Assembly: GCA_018824765.1 (NCBI GenBank)
Contig: JAHJFW010000070.1
Location: 1-18,183, forward strand
Source: Patescibacteria group bacterium
Lineage (GTDB): Bacteria > Patescibacteriota > Patescibacteriia > 2-12-FULL-60-25
DNA: 18,183 bases
Reading direction: 5' to 3'
Part shown: positions 5,247 to 12,290 of the stretch, piece by piece
Layout: each line of letters begins with the position of its first letter
Position numbering within the stretch: position 1 is the stretch's first letter
The notes under the pieces: generated by a model
The model's database searches: none
What the model was told of the DNA's origin: nothing
What the model saw: the letters and a program-made list of their open reading frames with translations, nothing else
Translations under genes and position numbers: made by a program

Positions 5247-5675
5247 TTAAGATTTTCCAAAAAAATAATCAAGCCATCGCTTGGGATTTGAACGTGAGTC
5301 AGGCTCCTGTACAACCTCGCCTGCGCTTTGCCCGAAAACATCACCTGTCCAGCTGGCAGTTGTTGAAAAGCCTTGCAGGATTATAACGCGTTCCTCAGGT
5401 TTTTTTAAACCCAGCCGCGCGCGCGCTTCCAACTCAACGCGGTCCGGTGATAACAATTCCGCAGTCAAAGATTCAAGCTGCAATTTCTTGCCTTCAAGCG
5501 CCTTTGCCTGCGCTTCAAGTGCGTGGATTTCACGGTCAACTGTCCAACCCCGATAAGTTTCGCGCACGGTTGAAACACCGATCACCAACAGTAAGGCCGC
5601 GTTCGCCAGCAAAAAAACCGGCCATTTCACTAACGTTTTAAGCGACGGCTTTTTGTCAGCACCGGTCTTCAACAT
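5247..5675 (-). CDS. Septum formation initiator, FtsB/DivIC family
   Basis: The 142-residue bitopic protein has a short basic N-terminus, a transmembrane helix at about 17-37 and a coiled coil at about 42-75 (heptads in DREIHALEAQAKALEGKKLQ). The family hallmark follows, EARARLGLKKPEERVIIL (83-100). In other bacteria FtsB/DivIC joins FtsL and FtsQ/DivIB to activate septal peptidoglycan synthesis. The polar tail after residue 105 is longer than in E. coli FtsB and has no clear fold. The ATG at 5675 has no Shine-Dalgarno. Confidence 0.88.
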   Translation of the reverse strand: MLKTGADKKPSLKTLVKWPVFLLANAALLLVIGVSTVRETYRGWTVDREIHALEAQAKALEGKKLQLESLTAELLSPDRVELEARARLGLKKPEERVIILQGFSTTASWTGDVFGQSAGEVVQEPDSRSNPKRWLDYFFGKS

Positions 5676-5692
5676 AAGAGTAAGGTTAGCAT

Positions 5693-5718
5693 AAAAAAAA
5701 CCGGCGAGAAAGTCGGGT
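5693..5718 (-). terminator. Possible weak terminator between PH-domain gene and ftsB-like gene
   Basis: An imperfect 5-bp stem (5701-5705 with 5712-5716) carries one A-C mismatch on the minus strand and is followed by eight U residues (5693-5700 complement). The U tract is good but the stem is weak, so read-through is likely. Confidence 0.3.
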
Positions 5719-5735
5719 CAGAAAAATAAAATCCG

Positions 5736-6395
5736 CTAGGCGATCTCCTTTTTTTGCAAACTCAAGCCAACAACCTCATCATGCGCTTCTTCATTTACCA
5801 GTCTTTCAACTTTTTCCAAGGCTTCGGGTGAAATTTTCTCCAGTTTGGACAAGAGCACATCCAAACGCCCGCGCAACTCCGGCGGTAAATGGTCTTTTTT
5901 CCCAGCATTGGCGAAACGTAAATCCCCTATCAATTCGCTGACCCTTTGCGGATATGAAATCCTGTTGATTTCCAAATTTTTGCCTTCGCCGCCTGTGCTA
6001 ACGGACAACGTTCCGGTCTTCAAAATCGCATCCTGTATCCCCTGCCGTTTCCAAGTTACGTCCTGAATTTCAGCAATCATGACCTCAGTCACAAAACGCG
6101 AAAAAAAACCTTTTTGCTTCACTCCTATCAATCGCAGGCTGGAAATAATCAAAACATTCGAATCCCATAAGGAAAAAGCGCGGAATACAAAAATAAGTCC
6201 CAGCAGAATTGAAAAGCCGAACAACCCTATGCCGAAAACGCCCCATGCAAAAAGAGGAAACAAGAAAAAAAACGGCACCACGATAAATACCATGGCCACA
6301 AACAGGCCGGGTGCAAGAGTGATCGGGTGCCGGCGGACCAATAGCTTGGCACTTTCCGAATCTTTAAGCTGAAGGACGTCTTCAATGTGAAACAT
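5736..6395 (-). CDS. Membrane protein with bacterial PH-like domain
   Basis: From ATG 6395 the product has 219 residues. Two adjacent transmembrane helices (about 28-50 and 51-74) follow a short N-terminal segment containing RRHP, as in YdbS/YdbT-type proteins. Residues ~78-160 (NVLIISSLRLIGVKQ, FSRFVTEVMIAEIQDVTW, GTLSVST) match the bacterial PH domain seen beside such helices. The C-terminus (about 165-219) is charged and probably helical. The frame extends to 6449, but MFHIEDVLQLK is a better N-terminus because the extra 18 residues are AT-rich leader with no conserved look. The function of this family is not settled. Confidence 0.75.
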   Translation of the reverse strand: MFHIEDVLQLKDSESAKLLVRRHPITLAPGLFVAMVFIVVPFFFLFPLFAWGVFGIGLFGFSILLGLIFVFRAFSLWDSNVLIISSLRLIGVKQKGFFSRFVTEVMIAEIQDVTWKRQGIQDAILKTGTLSVSTGGEGKNLEINRISYPQRVSELIGDLRFANAGKKDHLPPELRGRLDVLLSKLEKISPEALEKVERLVNEEAHDEVVGLSLQKKEIA

Positions 6396-6460
6396 TTGTT
6401 TTGAGTTTTTATCTATAAATAGGATATCGAAAAATCCGCTTAGCGGCAAGGAGGAAATGG

Positions 6461-6521
6461 GTAGTAGGTTGTAGGTAGTAGGTTGTAAGTTTTTCCCGAA
6501 CTACGATCTACGAACTACGAA
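6461..6521. repeat. Word-like repeat block between murE-like and PH-domain genes
   Basis: GTAGTAGGTT occurs at 6461-6470 and 6475-6484 (14-bp period). It is followed by CTACGATCTACGAACTACGA (6501-6520), which is partly complementary, so a loose hairpin is possible. Confidence 0.7.
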
Positions 6522-6552
6522 ATGCGATCCCCCTTCGTCATTTTTCCCATAC

Positions 6553-7890
6553 CTAGATTCTAGATTCTTTTCCCCCTCCCTTCCCCATCTTCGCCCTGAT
6601 CGCTTTGCGTGCTACCTCACGCTCGTCCCAAGGAATCTTCTGACCGCCCGCGACGCAAATCGCCTGTTCGCTGCCTTTGCCGGTCAATAATACGAAATCA
6701 CCAGGCTCGCACAAACGCATGGCCTCGTAAATCGCCACATACCTGTTCTCAACTATAAAAAGATCAACGCCGTCTTTTTTTCCGGCTTTACGCGCGCCTT
6801 CAGCCACCTGTTCCATAATCACGCGTGGATCATCGTCATAGGGGTCTTCATTCGTAACAATTACAACATCCGCATTTTCACCCGCCATTTTTCCCAAAAT
6901 AGGACGGCGCCCGATATCGCGGCCGCCTCCGCAAGAACCCAAAACATGTATCAGTCGCTTTTTCGGCAACTTTTTTATGATTTCATACAAACGCGATAAT
7001 GAAACCGGTTCAGGCGCGTAATCAACCATCACAGTCCAAGGCTGGCCCTCATCAACAAGCTCAAACCTTCCGGGCATATTTTGCATATCCTCCAATTTGC
7101 GCGCCGCTTGTCCAAGATCGACATTCAAAGCCGAGCAAGTCCCGAGAGCAGCCAATGCATTTTCAACATTAATTATACCGGGAAGATTTAATACAACGCG
7201 TACTTCGCCAAGCATAAACGCGGTAGTTAACGGATTATGCTGGATATTCCGCGCTGTTAAATCCGCTTCTTTTATCGTATCGCTTGAATACCACAACGTG
7301 CGATCAAAACCTTTTACAGCAAAATCTTTCGCATGTTCGTCGCCGGCATTCAGAACCGCAACTTTAGGGATTGTCAAACCATTAAAAACTTTTCGCGGGC
7401 AGGCGGCGGCATGTCGGAACAGCTCGATCTTCGCTCGTTTGTAATTTTCAAATCCGCCATGCGCTTCAATATGCTCCGGCGTCAAATTCGTAAAAATGGC
7501 GATGTCATAATTCACGTGCGCGTGGCGGTGCTGCAAAATGCCTTGCGATGAAGTTTCAATAACAGCATAACGACAGCCGGCTTTTACCATTTCATTCAAC
7601 ATTTTTTGCAGACCGAAACGGCCGAGCATAGTCATCTTGGTTTTATTCAACCATTCGCGCTCCCCGATTTTAAAAATCGCGGTAGTCGTGCAACCGGTCG
7701 GAAATCCGGACGCTTCAAGCGCCTTAGCAGTCAAATAAGCCGTGGTTGTTTTGCCGTTGGTTCCGGTAATGCCTACGACAACCAACTTGTTCGAGGGATT
7801 GCCATAAATCGCAGCTGCCAGCCATGACAAAGCACGGTGATAAACATACAGCCACGAGGACGGAAGCAACTTTTTCAATGAATACAACAT
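6553..7890 (-). CDS. MurE-like Mur ligase lacking the N-terminal domain
   Basis: This cytoplasmic ATP-dependent ligase would add the third amino acid to UDP-MurNAc-L-Ala-D-Glu. With 445 residues it is shorter than E. coli MurE (495): the P-loop GTNGKTTT sits at 43-50, so the usual first, UDP-binding domain is reduced to about 35 residues. Family marks: ETSSQG (112-117), NLTPEHIEAHG, AKIELF (153-158, with the Lys usually carbamylated), NVENALAA, MPGRFE, GSCGGGRD.GRRP and TNEDPYDDDPR. The substrate motif reads DDPR instead of DNPR of diaminopimelate enzymes, and GKGSE replaces GKGHE. VDYAPEP replaces the common VDYAHTP. The specificity is therefore uncertain; a different Mur-like ligase role is possible. 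Confidence 0.85.
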   Translation of the reverse strand: MLYSLKKLLPSSWLYVYHRALSWLAAAIYGNPSNKLVVVGITGTNGKTTTAYLTAKALEASGFPTGCTTTAIFKIGEREWLNKTKMTMLGRFGLQKMLNEMVKAGCRYAVIETSSQGILQHRHAHVNYDIAIFTNLTPEHIEAHGGFENYKRAKIELFRHAAACPRKVFNGLTIPKVAVLNAGDEHAKDFAVKGFDRTLWYSSDTIKEADLTARNIQHNPLTTAFMLGEVRVVLNLPGIINVENALAALGTCSALNVDLGQAARKLEDMQNMPGRFELVDEGQPWTVMVDYAPEPVSLSRLYEIIKKLPKKRLIHVLGSCGGGRDIGRRPILGKMAGENADVVIVTNEDPYDDDPRVIMEQVAEGARKAGKKDGVDLFIVENRYVAIYEAMRLCEPGDFVLLTGKGSEQAICVAGGQKIPWDEREVARKAIRAKMGKGGGKESRI

Positions 7891-7922
7891 GGAATTAGTC
7901 TACCGTGAAACAAAAGGGAAAG

Positions 7923-7953
7923 CAAAGAAAAAAAACCGAGGTGAGAACCTTGG
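7923..7953 (-). terminator. Intrinsic terminator after the small overlapping ORFs
   Basis: On the minus strand a 7-bp stem CCAAGGT/ACCTCGG (7947-7953 with 7936-7942) around loop TCTC runs straight into eight U residues. It lies between the stop at 7981 and the murE-like start at 7890, so it closes the phosphatidyltransferase-small ORF transcript and murE needs its own promoter. A second hairpin TAACCCG/CGGGTTA (7965-7983) overlaps the stop codon. Confidence 0.85.
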
Positions 7954-7980
7954 CTTTGAATATCTAACCCGGCCGACGGG

Positions 7981-8187
7981 TTATCGTTGAATGAGCCGGC
8001 ACTTGGGCGCCTTTGGTTTTTTGAACGGAAAGGCGAACTTTTGCACGCCAGTGTAATCTGACTGCAAAACTTGAATATTCCCGATCTTTAAACCGCAGAT
8101 CGCCGCGATAATACCCGCGAGACTCATGGCGAGGAGCCAACTCAGCCGACCTGCAAAAAACAGATCTTCGGAGACTTCATGATGCAT
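7981..8187 (-). CDS. Small single-span membrane protein, overlaps the ORF upstream
   Basis: The 68-residue product starts at ATG 8185-8187, whose A is the last base of the TAA stop of the preceding ORF (TAATG), a classic coupling arrangement. A hydrophilic N-terminus (HHEVSEDLFFAGR) leads to one transmembrane helix around SWLLAMSLAGIIAAICGL, then a basic tail (FKKPKAPKCRLIQR). No family is recognised. The reading frame stays open upstream through the preceding ORF to its T8 run, giving FLRNERRLRCV before this ATG, so it may instead be the second half of a ~110-residue protein made by -1 slippage, or of a gene broken by a homopolymer indel. Confidence 0.5.
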   Translation of the reverse strand: MHHEVSEDLFFAGRLSWLLAMSLAGIIAAICGLKIGNIQVLQSDYTGVQKFAFPFKKPKAPKCRLIQR

Positions 8188-8312
8188 TACGCAACGCAAC
8201 CTGCGCTCGTTCCGAAGAAAAAAAATATCGCACCGTCGTCATTCCCCTCTATGACGACTAGGTCACCGGGCCTCAATGCTGTTTGCCTGTTTCTTGATGA
8301 TTCAAATAGCAT
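8187..8312 (-). CDS. Small 41-residue ORF with strong Shine-Dalgarno
   Basis: This ORF runs from ATG 8310-8312 to TAA 8187-8189 and begins MLFESSRNRQTALRPGDLVV. It is preceded by AGGAGGAGG (minus strand of 8314-8322), the only strong ribosome binding site I find in the window. It starts 49 bp after the phosphatidyltransferase stop, so it is likely on the same mRNA. The middle (RPGDLVVIEGNDDGAIF) looks like a small beta-strand-rich fold; the end FFFFGTSAGCVA is what one would expect after a frameshift. The T8 run (complement of 8218-8225) encodes the Phe residues. No family is recognised. Confidence 0.5.
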   Translation of the reverse strand: MLFESSRNRQTALRPGDLVVIEGNDDGAIFFFFGTSAGCVA

Positions 8313-8313
8313 G

Positions 8314-8322
8314 CCTCCTCCT
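8314..8322 (-). promoter_or_regulatory. Strong Shine-Dalgarno AGGAGGAGG
   Basis: The purine-rich AGGAGGAGG ends one base before the ATG at 8312, so the upstream AGGAGG register has a four-base spacer. It decides the start of the 41-residue ORF, which would otherwise be easily missed. Confidence 0.7.
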
Positions 8323-8361
8323 CTTCCTGTGCACACGTCCTACCAAAAATTGCACTGGATG

Positions 8362-8943
8362 TCAAAGGCTATACGTCAACAATGACACCACGGCAAACAC
8401 AATGGCAATTGTAAGAGTCCCGATAGAAAATGGGACGAGAAGGCTTAAACCGGACCACTTTGCTACTAAAAGCATGGTGACGCCGATTACCTGAAAAAGC
8501 ATCTTTAATTTGCCCGCCCAATTTGCGCTTATAACCCATTTCTTCTTGCGCCGGATCAAGCCCGTCAGAAGAATAAGCGCCTCAACCAAAACGATAATGG
8601 CGGCAAAAATCGAATTTACCTCCTTCGCAACAAACAAAACAACAACCGAACCGATCAGCAGTTTATCCGCCGCCGGATCCGCGAATGTGCCCCAAACCGT
8701 TATCTCTTTGCGGATGCGCGCAATTGAACCGTCAAGTGCATCAGTGAATGCCGCGAATACAAACAGCGGAACAGCCACTGACCAATCGCCTTTCCAGACA
8801 TACCACAACACGAACGGAATCAATAAAAAACGTAAAAGCGTGATGTGGTTGGGATGCAGTTGTTTGGGCAGAAAACGTATTAGCACGGCTGACAGCAACC
8901 TATCGTGCGGATATACTTTTGCGGTTTCATTGGTAATCAACAT
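8362..8943 (-). CDS. CDP-alcohol phosphatidyltransferase (PgsA-like)
   Basis: This integral membrane enzyme transfers a phosphatidyl group from CDP-diacylglycerol to an alcohol, most often glycerol 3-phosphate, in phospholipid synthesis. The full CDP-alcohol signature is present: D68-x2-D71-G72-x2-A75-R76-x8-G85-x3-D89-x3-D93, within DALDGSIARI and GTFADPAADK. At 193 residues it has the normal length. An N-terminal amphipathic part with HPNHITLLR precedes the first membrane helix, and about six helices can be drawn. The acceptor alcohol cannot be read from the sequence. It is the first gene of a minus-strand unit that continues into the small ORFs at 8312. Confidence 0.87.
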   Translation of the reverse strand: MLITNETAKVYPHDRLLSAVLIRFLPKQLHPNHITLLRFLLIPFVLWYVWKGDWSVAVPLFVFAAFTDALDGSIARIRKEITVWGTFADPAADKLLIGSVVVLFVAKEVNSIFAAIIVLVEALILLTGLIRRKKKWVISANWAGKLKMLFQVIGVTMLLVAKWSGLSLLVPFSIGTLTIAIVFAVVSLLTYSL

Positions 8944-8961
8944 AATTCGTACTGAAGCTCA

Positions 8962-8991
8962 TCTATAAGCTCAAGCAATTTTTGCATTCAA
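8962..8991 (-). promoter_or_regulatory. Possible promoter for the phosphatidyltransferase gene
   Basis: On the minus strand TTGAAT (8986-8991) and TATAGA (8962-8967) are 18 bp apart, about 20-45 bp before ATG 8943. It overlaps the -35 of a plus-strand candidate, so the two would compete. Confidence 0.35.
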
Positions 8992-9009
8992 TTATCAACA
9001 TAATACAAT
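8982..9009 (+). promoter_or_regulatory. Possible promoter for the large membrane protein gene
   Basis: TTGCAT (8982-8987) and TACAAT (9004-9009) have a 16-bp spacer, placing the RNA start near 9016 and leaving a leader of about 40 bases before ATG 9058. Confidence 0.4.
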
Positions 9010-9035
9010 ACCCTGCCACTTCCATCCATACTTGC

Positions 9036-9049
9036 TTATGTTAACATAA
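9036..9049. promoter_or_regulatory. 14-bp perfect palindrome before the large membrane protein gene
   Basis: TTATGTTAACATAA is an exact palindrome ending nine bases before ATG 9058, downstream of the predicted RNA start. It could be an operator for a dimeric regulator; no regulator gene is in the window. Confidence 0.4.
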
Positions 9050-9057
9050 TAAAAACT

Positions 9058-11229
9058 ATGTCCAGACGCTGCGCTGAATTGCTTTGGGGGTTGGCGACTA
9101 TCGGAGCAATTGCCATTACCCGACTCATACCCGTGGAAAGCAATGAACTTTGGCGGTTTATCACCGCTTTTGCTTTTCTTTATTACGGTTATCTGCTCGG
9201 AAATACGATTTTACCGAAAATCAAAAGCATAAAGTCCATCTGGTTGGGATTGTTGTTGTTCGTTTCCTTGCAAAGCCTCGTGCAAACAGGCCTGTACTAC
9301 TTCGGCTTCCGGCTGGGACAAGACAGCGACGCAATATCTTTAATCTCCGCCATCTTTTTATCGGGACTGCTGGCTTTTTTCTTTAAACCACGAATATCCG
9401 CCAAAGCGCGACCCGTTGCTCACAACTCAAGGCCGCAACAAACATTTTTCCGTGTGTTCCGCCATAAGCTATTCAGCACCACGCTGTTTCTCGCCGCTGT
9501 CTTGGCCTTTGCTTTTATTATCAAAAACGCAGCCCAAGCCTCAACCTTGGAATCAATCCGCACGCCATGGCCGCTACTTCCAAAAGCAACGATAACGGCT
9601 ATTGCCATCTTATGGATGACTTTATTGCTATCGTCTTTGTGGGCGCGATCGGCATTTTTGGGCGCGATTCACGGGTTTTTAGCGACTTCTGCCACGACTT
9701 TCATTGCCCCGCTTATCTATCGTTTGGGCTTCGGATTTGACGGCTTTTTGCATATTGCCAGTGAAAAAATACTGCTTGGCAGCGGTTTTCTGGAACCAAA
9801 ACCATTTTATTACATAGGAGAATATGTTTTTACCACTTGGCTCGCCAGATTTGCAGACCTGCCGATTGCACAGATTGACAGATGGCTTTTGCCCGTAGCT
9901 GCTGCCATATTGCCAACCTTATGTCTACTGACGATTCTGAAAGATAAAAAGGCCGGTTTGAGCATTTTAGCTTTATTGCCGCTTGCCGCATTTGTCTCAA
10001 CCACGCCGCAAGGCTTGGCCTATATACTTGGCCTGACCGCACTTATCCTGTGTCTTGGCACAGCCAAAGCCAATGTTCACTTTGTTGCGCCATTAATCGT
10101 TTCGGCATGGGCAATCGCGGTTCACCCCTTGGCCGGCATTCCGCTTTTGTTTGTCGTTCTGGCCACGTTGTCGGTAATCTATCTGCCTAAAAAAACCGCT
10201 ATCGCCGTATCCGCTTTCAGCGTCATCACCGCAGGCATAGCAGTGCCTTTGCTCTTTTATTTCTTGAGCTTAAAAAGCGGTACCAGCATCGCTTGGAACT
10301 TCAACCAACTATTTCATGCCGAGCCGTGGCTCTCACGTTTATTGGAGTTCGTGCCTTTCATTGGAAACCATTTTACTGTATGGCCTGCATGGGCCAGCCT
10401 CACAAATCGTCTCATTCCTCTCATACTTTTTTTCGCGGCTTTATTAGCCTACAAATCCTCGAATGACAAAAAAGAGCGCGGAGCCTGCCTTGTGTTTATA
10501 TTTTCTGCTTTAATCTTTTATATTGCTGCAGTTGCACTTAAAGCCACTGGTGATTTCACTTTTTTAATTGACTATGAACGCAGCAATTACGGGGACCGCT
10601 TAAACATCTTGGCTTTGCTCTGCCTTGTGCCGCCAGCCGGATTAGGGCTTAATGAATTTTGGAAAAAAGCGCGCAAAGTGCCATTGATTATTTTTATAGC
10701 GGCCATCGCCTTCTACTCTTTCATAGCCGCAGCCGCAAGCTACAATGCTTTGCCGCGCCACGATGCTATCGCAGTGAGCCGTGGCTGGAGCACTAGCCGC
10801 TACGACTTGGAGGCTGTCCAATTGATTGATCGCGATGCAGGAAACCGCGCTTATACCGTCTTGGCCAACCAGAGCGTTTCAGCGGCAGCTGTGTCATTAT
10901 TAGGCTTTAAACGCTATACAGCGCTGGCTGTCGGCGAAACGCCGGTCTTCTTTTATCCGATCCCTACCGGCGGCGTATTGTATGAACTGTATTTACAAAT
11001 TACCTATAACGAACCGTCCATGGATATCTTAAAAGACGCTGCCGAGCTCGGCCGGAGCGATCTGGTTTATGTAGTGCTAAATGATTATTGGTGGCGCGCT
11101 CAAACCGTTGCCGAGCAGATACGCGAAATTGCCGATCAAGATTGGGATATTAGCGATGGAAAAGTTTGGGTCTATAAATTCGATTTGAGAACTGATTCCA
11201 ACGATGCCCCTGCCGCCGCAGGATTGTGA
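9058..11229 (+). CDS. Large polytopic membrane protein, possible GT-C type glycosyltransferase
   Basis: The 723-residue product has roughly 12-14 hydrophobic helices spread over residues 5-560 and a soluble C-terminal part (about 562-723). No named family is certain. Its architecture (many helices, charged loops such as FGFDGFLHIASEK at 225-237 and DYERSNYGDRLN at 505-516, and a periplasmic C-terminal domain) is that of GT-C enzymes, which take sugars from polyprenyl-phosphate and act outside the membrane. This fits the minus-strand glycosyltransferases that converge on it, including a polyprenyl-phosphate-type GT2. The stop lies 58 bp inside the 3' end of the convergent GT4 gene, so the two transcripts overlap. 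There is no Shine-Dalgarno at ATG 9058. Confidence 0.7.
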   Translation: MSRRCAELLWGLATIGAIAITRLIPVESNELWRFITAFAFLYYGYLLGNTILPKIKSIKSIWLGLLLFVSLQSLVQTGLYYFGFRLGQDSDAISLISAIFLSGLLAFFFKPRISAKARPVAHNSRPQQTFFRVFRHKLFSTTLFLAAVLAFAFIIKNAAQASTLESIRTPWPLLPKATITAIAILWMTLLLSSLWARSAFLGAIHGFLATSATTFIAPLIYRLGFGFDGFLHIASEKILLGSGFLEPKPFYYIGEYVFTTWLARFADLPIAQIDRWLLPVAAAILPTLCLLTILKDKKAGLSILALLPLAAFVSTTPQGLAYILGLTALILCLGTAKANVHFVAPLIVSAWAIAVHPLAGIPLLFVVLATLSVIYLPKKTAIAVSAFSVITAGIAVPLLFYFLSLKSGTSIAWNFNQLFHAEPWLSRLLEFVPFIGNHFTVWPAWASLTNRLIPLILFFAALLAYKSSNDKKERGACLVFIFSALIFYIAAVALKATGDFTFLIDYERSNYGDRLNILALLCLVPPAGLGLNEFWKKARKVPLIIFIAAIAFYSFIAAAASYNALPRHDAIAVSRGWSTSRYDLEAVQLIDRDAGNRAYTVLANQSVSAAAVSLLGFKRYTALAVGETPVFFYPIPTGGVLYELYLQITYNEPSMDILKDAAELGRSDLVYVVLNDYWWRAQTVAEQIREIADQDWDISDGKVWVYKFDLRTDSNDAPAAAGL

Positions 11230-12290
11230 AATTTTAATATTTTGCGTTGCAATACAGATCGCTGATCTTCATCCGCCGGTTCGCGCAGTTCAGTCAAAAT
11301 CGCATGCGCCAAAGCAGCGCTATTGCCGGACGGAACCAGCCTGCAACAACCGTCCAACGTTTCGGCAATACCGCCGACATCCGAAGCGATTATTGAACAG
11401 CCGAAAGCCATTGCCTCGAGAATTACTGTCGGCTGGTTTTCCAAAACCAACGACGGCATGACAACTATCGGGCGTTGTTTTAATTTTTCCGCGATCATCG
11501 CGCGCGACTGGCGGCCAAAAATCACGAGCCGTTCGTCTCCCAATCCTTTTAAGTATTTGTAATACTCCCCTTGGCCGATCAGATTCAGCACAGGTCGCTC
11601 ATCCCCGAGCATCTGCCAAGCTTCAAGCAATGTCAAAATCCCCTTGTCATAATCCAAGCGTCCAATGAACAATATCTCTGTTCTTTGAGTGGCGGGCGGC
11701 TTGTAAACGCCGCCATCCGAGGTTTGGCCTTGCGCGGCCCTGAAAAAATCCCCTCCCAATGGATTGGCAATGACCGTTGTCTTGGTATGTTTGAAAAATC
11801 CGAAGCGTTTATGAAAAGCCAGCATCCACAATGTGGGTGAAATCACCATTTGCGGCGAGCCGAAAACCGCTTTTCTCAAACCTGACCACGCGCTTCTCCA
11901 AGGGCGTTTAAACGTCGGAAATCTCTCTTGGTCAAAAATCTTGCCGGACGGCTCTATTAATTGGACGTCGTGTAAAAAGTGCGCCCATGGTATGCCCTGC
12001 CTTTGGATTGCACGCGGCGTTGAAAACCCGCAGCCGGTCAAATTGTGCGTCAATAACACTTCCGGCCTCCAATCCAAAACGGCTTTTACCAGTTTTGGTC
12101 TTGCGTACAAATCTTTCAGATGGACAAATAGGCGCCTAAACGCCCCAATTTTTGAAAAATCCAAAGAATTGTAAAAAATCCTTACAGCGTGTCCGCGTTT
12201 TTCCAATTCGCGCGTTTGCATCTCGGCGATAATACCTGCCCCGCCCTTTAATTCCGGCGGATAGTCATTGGTTAAAACCGCGATTTTCAT
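11172..12290 (-). CDS. Glycosyltransferase family 4 (GT-B fold)
   Basis: A cytoplasmic retaining glycosyltransferase that uses a nucleotide sugar. The 372 residues show both Rossmann-like halves. The N-terminal start MKIAVLTNDYPPELKGGAG is the acceptor-side glycine loop. The C-terminal half has FIGRLDYDKG (208-217), LIGQG (237-241) and the E-x7-E nucleotide-sugar motif E284-E292 in ENQPTVILEAMAFG, followed by ASDVGGIAE. The sugar and acceptor cannot be told. Its ATG overlaps the stop of the upstream GT4 gene by four bases (12287-12290), so the two are translationally linked. The 3' end overlaps the convergent membrane protein gene. Confidence 0.92.
   Translation of the reverse strand: MKIAVLTNDYPPELKGGAGIIAEMQTRELEKRGHAVRIFYNSLDFSKIGAFRRLFVHLKDLYARPKLVKAVLDWRPEVLLTHNLTGCGFSTPRAIQRQGIPWAHFLHDVQLIEPSGKIFDQERFPTFKRPWRSAWSGLRKAVFGSPQMVISPTLWMLAFHKRFGFFKHTKTTVIANPLGGDFFRAAQGQTSDGGVYKPPATQRTEILFIGRLDYDKGILTLLEAWQMLGDERPVLNLIGQGEYYKYLKGLGDERLVIFGRQSRAMIAEKLKQRPIVVMPSLVLENQPTVILEAMAFGCSIIASDVGGIAETLDGCCRLVPSGNSAALAHAILTELREPADEDQRSVLQRKILKFHNPAAAGASLESVLKSNL

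Noticed and set aside
7097..7827. Plus-strand ORFs inside the murE-like gene
   Set aside because: They are antisense frames of a gene with complete family motifs.
8179..8385. Plus-strand 68-residue ORF over the small minus-strand ORFs
   Set aside because: It has no ribosome binding site or promoter and overlaps the end of the phosphatidyltransferase, whereas the minus-strand ORFs have a strong Shine-Dalgarno, an in-line terminator and a coupled junction.
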